DNA of 64,000 nt from Muribaculaceae bacterium (lineage in GTDB: Bacteria > Bacteroidota > Bacteroidia > Bacteroidales > Muribaculaceae): positions 81,523 to 145,522 of the forward strand of contig JAFLTT010000004.1 of the NCBI GenBank assembly GCA_022509165.1, given 5' to 3'. Shown here in pieces: positions 62,251-64,000 of this stretch (position 1 is its first letter; the number at the start of each line of letters is the position of its first letter). The notes under the pieces are model-generated. The model searched no databases, was not told the origin of the DNA, and worked only from the letters and a program-made list of their open reading frames with translations. Position numbers and translations under genes: made by a program.

Positions 62251-62252
62251 CG
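62213..62252 (+). terminator. Terminator of the candidate small RNA
   Basis: Stem AAAAAAGGGAT (62213-62223) with ATCCCTTTTTT (62239-62249) and a 15-base loop, ending in a run of seven T. Confidence 0.8.
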
Positions 62253-62325
62253 GTATTGATAAGAGAATATAAATGAATCAGGAAAGGAGGCATAGGGTGG
62301 GGAATAATAGGAGGGGTTAGGGTTC

Positions 62326-62361
62326 TAAATAAAAAGCGGCTCGCCGGGATGGCGAGCCGCT
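62326..62361 (-). terminator. Terminator of the modular surface-protein gene
   Basis: Perfect 11-bp stem AGCGGCTCGCC (62335-62345) with GGCGAGCCGCT (62351-62361); on the minus strand it is followed by TTTTATTTAG. Confidence 0.9.
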
Positions 62362-62381
62362 GTAACAGGAGTGAAACTTAA

Positions 62382-64000
62382 TTATTTCACGAGAACTTTC
62401 TTACCGTTGATGATATAGAGGCCTTTACCCATATGGTTGCGGTCAACGCGGATACCGTTGATGGTGTAGATTACTTCATCACCTTCGAGGTTAACGTTGA
62501 GACCGTTCAATCTTGAATATCCACATTCAAGAGTAAGGGTCTTGGCATCCCAATCAACCTTAGCAGATAATTCACCGCTCCAATTAACAAGAGTCCAGTT
62601 TGGAGCATCACCTTCTACCATGTTGAGAGTTATTTCCTTGTTAGGAGTCACATTCACCTGACTTTCTTCGGCAGCTGCGCCATGCCAGGTGCCATTGCTG
62701 TCTTTAAGCTTGATTTCTGTCACTCCATCTTTAGGATTGAGTTCACCTTCACCCACATAGGTATTGCCATTAGCAGGATAAAGTACGATACCATTTTCCC
62801 AGTCATCACCACCAAGGAGGTAGATATAATCAGGAGCCGCCATGTTGACTGTCTTACCGTTGACAGTAAGTTTGAGGTTGACTAAATCCAGTGTTATAAC
62901 CGGGTTCTCGATATAAGTTTCAGAAGCCAGGGTTATATTCTTTGAGTCACCGTCATTGATAAGTGAGAATGTCACACCGGGAGTCAATTGGGTAGCATCT
63001 GCAGGAGCACCGATATTGTATCCTGAATTCCAATCACCGTTGTTGAACTTGAATCCGGAACCGAGACGAGAACCGCTCCAAGTGTAAACATCGTTTTCAT
63101 AGGTCATTTCTACAGGGTTCTTCCAAGCATCTTCGCCATCAACATCGCTACCGAGAAGGTAGATATGAAGTTCAGGTTTGGGATCAGTACCGGGATCTTC
63201 ATCGCCACCGCCCTGGCTGCCGCCTTCGACCAGAGTTACGAGCACCTGGTTGGTCTCAACGTTGTACTTCACATTGTATTTTGAAGATTCGGTAGCGCCC
63301 ACGATCTGGTTGATATTGCCCTCACCCTGGTACATCTGTGTCCACTGACCCGGAGTCACGCTGAGGTTCTGAGCAGTGAAGAAGAGGTCGTTTTCGCCGT
63401 CCCAGATCTTAACCTGGAATCCGTCAGTACCAACGGGCACCTCTGTGAGAGTAGCGATGTTGTCTTCACCGGGCTGCTGGCCTGGGAAGTTCCAGTCGTA
63501 TTCACCGATGATGTTCACATAGTACTTTGAGTAGTCGGGACCTTCGGGTTTGGGATCAGTGCCGGGATCTTCGTCACCGCCGCCCTGGCTGCCGCTGTCT
63601 TTGAGGCCGTCGCTGTATGTCTTGCTGTTTTCGAATACGAGGTCATCGGTCTGTGCAGCGTTATCCTTCTTTCCGTCGTTGAAGATGATGTGAGAAGCCT
63701 CACCCTTTCCGGAGATAGTCCAGACGTCACCGGCCTTGGTCATTGCAGTACCGGGCCAAGTTCCGAGAGCCTCTTTGCCCTCCTCACCCTTTACGAATGA
63801 ATAAGCATAAGGGGTAGCCCAGTTCAGAGGGTTGGTGTATGAAACAGTCCAGGTTTCGCCCGGGATCGGTTCCTCAGTACCGGGATCTTCATCGCCACCG
63901 CCCTGGCTGCCGCCTTCGACCAGAGTTACGAGCACCTGGTTGGTCTCAACGTTGTACTTCACATTGTATTTTGAAGATTCGGTAGCGCCCACGATCTGGT
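62382..64000 (-). CDS. Modular carbohydrate-binding surface protein (5' truncated by window edge)
   Basis: At least 538 residues; the frame stays open to the window end, so the start is outside (the GTG at 63992 is internal). Order from the N-terminal side: end of an X module (NVKYNVETNQVLVTLVEG), a GSQGGGDEDPGT linker, a CBM26-like module (NPLNWATPYAYSFVKGEEG, LGTWPGTAMTKAGDVWTISG), a linker, a full X module (YYVNIIGEYDWNFPGQQPGE), a linker, then two SusE-like modules (HIYLLGSDVDGEDAWKNP; DYIYLLGGDDWENGIVLYP) and a tail YTINGIRVDRNHMGKGLYII-NGKKVLVK resembling Bacteroidales C-terminal sorting tags. Probably binds starch at the surface. Confidence 0.78.
   Translation of the reverse strand, partial: QIVGATESSKYNVKYNVETNQVLVTLVEGGSQGGGDEDPGTEEPIPGETWTVSYTNPLNWATPYAYSFVKGEEGKEALGTWPGTAMTKAGDVWTISGKGEASHIIFNDGKKDNAAQTDDLVFENSKTYSDGLKDSGSQGGGDEDPGTDPKPEGPDYSKYYVNIIGEYDWNFPGQQPGEDNIATLTEVPVGTDGFQVKIWDGENDLFFTAQNLSVTPGQWTQMYQGEGNINQIVGATESSKYNVKYNVETNQVLVTLVEGGSQGGGDEDPGTDPKPELHIYLLGSDVDGEDAWKNPVEMTYENDVYTWSGSRLGSGFKFNNGDWNSGYNIGAPADATQLTPGVTFSLINDGDSKNITLASETYIENPVITLDLVNLKLTVNGKTVNMAAPDYIYLLGGDDWENGIVLYPANGNTYVGEGELNPKDGVTEIKLKDSNGTWHGAAAEESQVNVTPNKEITLNMVEGDAPNWTLVNWSGELSAKVDWDAKTLTLECGYSRLNGLNVNLEGDEVIYTINGIRVDRNHMGKGLYIINGKKVLVK
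63184..63310 (-). repeat. Direct repeat within the modular protein gene, unit 1
   Basis: 127 bp identical to 63874-64000, 690 bases (230 codons) away; encodes the end of the X module and the DEDPGT linker. A shorter linker copy lies near 63551-63595. Confidence 0.95.
63874..64000 (-). repeat. Direct repeat within the modular protein gene, unit 2 (runs off window)
   Basis: Identical to 63184-63310 up to the last base of the window, so the true repeat is longer and probably covers a whole further X module. Confidence 0.95.

Overview
The window looks like a chromosomal segment of a gut Bacteroidales bacterium, plausibly Muribaculaceae (family-level placement is inference). The sequence evidence is a four-gene Sus-type starch operon (SusC, SusD and two SusE/F-like lipoproteins), KorAB-type 2-oxoacid:ferredoxin oxidoreductase, Bacteroidetes-only small families (DUF4286, DUF3098, DUF4834), a PorZ-like protein, and many promoters of the Bacteroidetes primary-sigma type (TTTG, about 20 bases, TAnnTTTG). 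No phage, plasmid, CRISPR array, insertion sequence or rRNA was seen.

Layout. 1-2.1 kb: 3' part of ahpF, tRNA-Ser(GCT), two identical tRNA-Val(TAC). 2.1-9.4 kb: aroQ, an O-methyltransferase, rbfA, a LolE-type permease, an Lrp/AsnC regulator, a YfhO membrane protein, a degenerate methyltransferase-like protein and xerD. 9.5-14.1 kb: korAB, acpP, fabF. 14.2-17.4 kb: a lipoprotein and a secreted glycoside hydrolase separated by a mobile-repeat copy. 17.5-18.7 kb: an unannotated signal recognition particle RNA directly followed by tRNA-Thr(TGT), then a DUF4286 gene and ruvC. 18.7-22.1 kb: a heptamer repeat, then deoC and rnr on the minus strand. 22.5-30.1 kb: the Sus operon, with hairpins in two of its three gaps. 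30.3-34.8 kb: an MsbA-like exporter, a formyltransferase-like/CD225 fusion protein, a DUF2752 protein and a secreted C1 peptidase. 35-41.4 kb: a GH13 lipoprotein, an NSS transporter, an RSH protein with an eroded synthetase site, and a TPR-like membrane protein. 41.5-49.4 kb: leuS, rdgB, porZ-like, trmB, mrp. 49.4-54.3 kb: a phospholipid cluster (pldA and a DAG-kinase-like gene facing psd and pssA), then DUF4834 and an orphan histidine kinase. 54.3-58.7 kb (minus): ftsX, DUF3098, uppP, truB, queA, with heptamer repeats in three of the gaps. 58.8-61.9 kb (minus): mtaB, a GT2 glycosyltransferase, surE. 62-64 kb: a candidate small RNA and the 3' part of a modular carbohydrate-binding surface protein that runs off the window.

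Functional themes. Starch capture at the cell surface is represented by SusCDEF and the CBM26-like modular protein; the GH13 lipoprotein is probably periplasmic. Membrane phospholipid synthesis and turnover are grouped at 49-53 kb. The best leads for a second look are the formyltransferase-like/CD225 fusion, the SRP RNA-tRNA tandem, the candidate small RNA at 62.05-62.25 kb, two repeat families (a MITE-like palindrome with about 20-bp ends, and a TTTAYYG heptamer array), the probably hydrolase-only RSH enzyme, and a near-leaderless psd.
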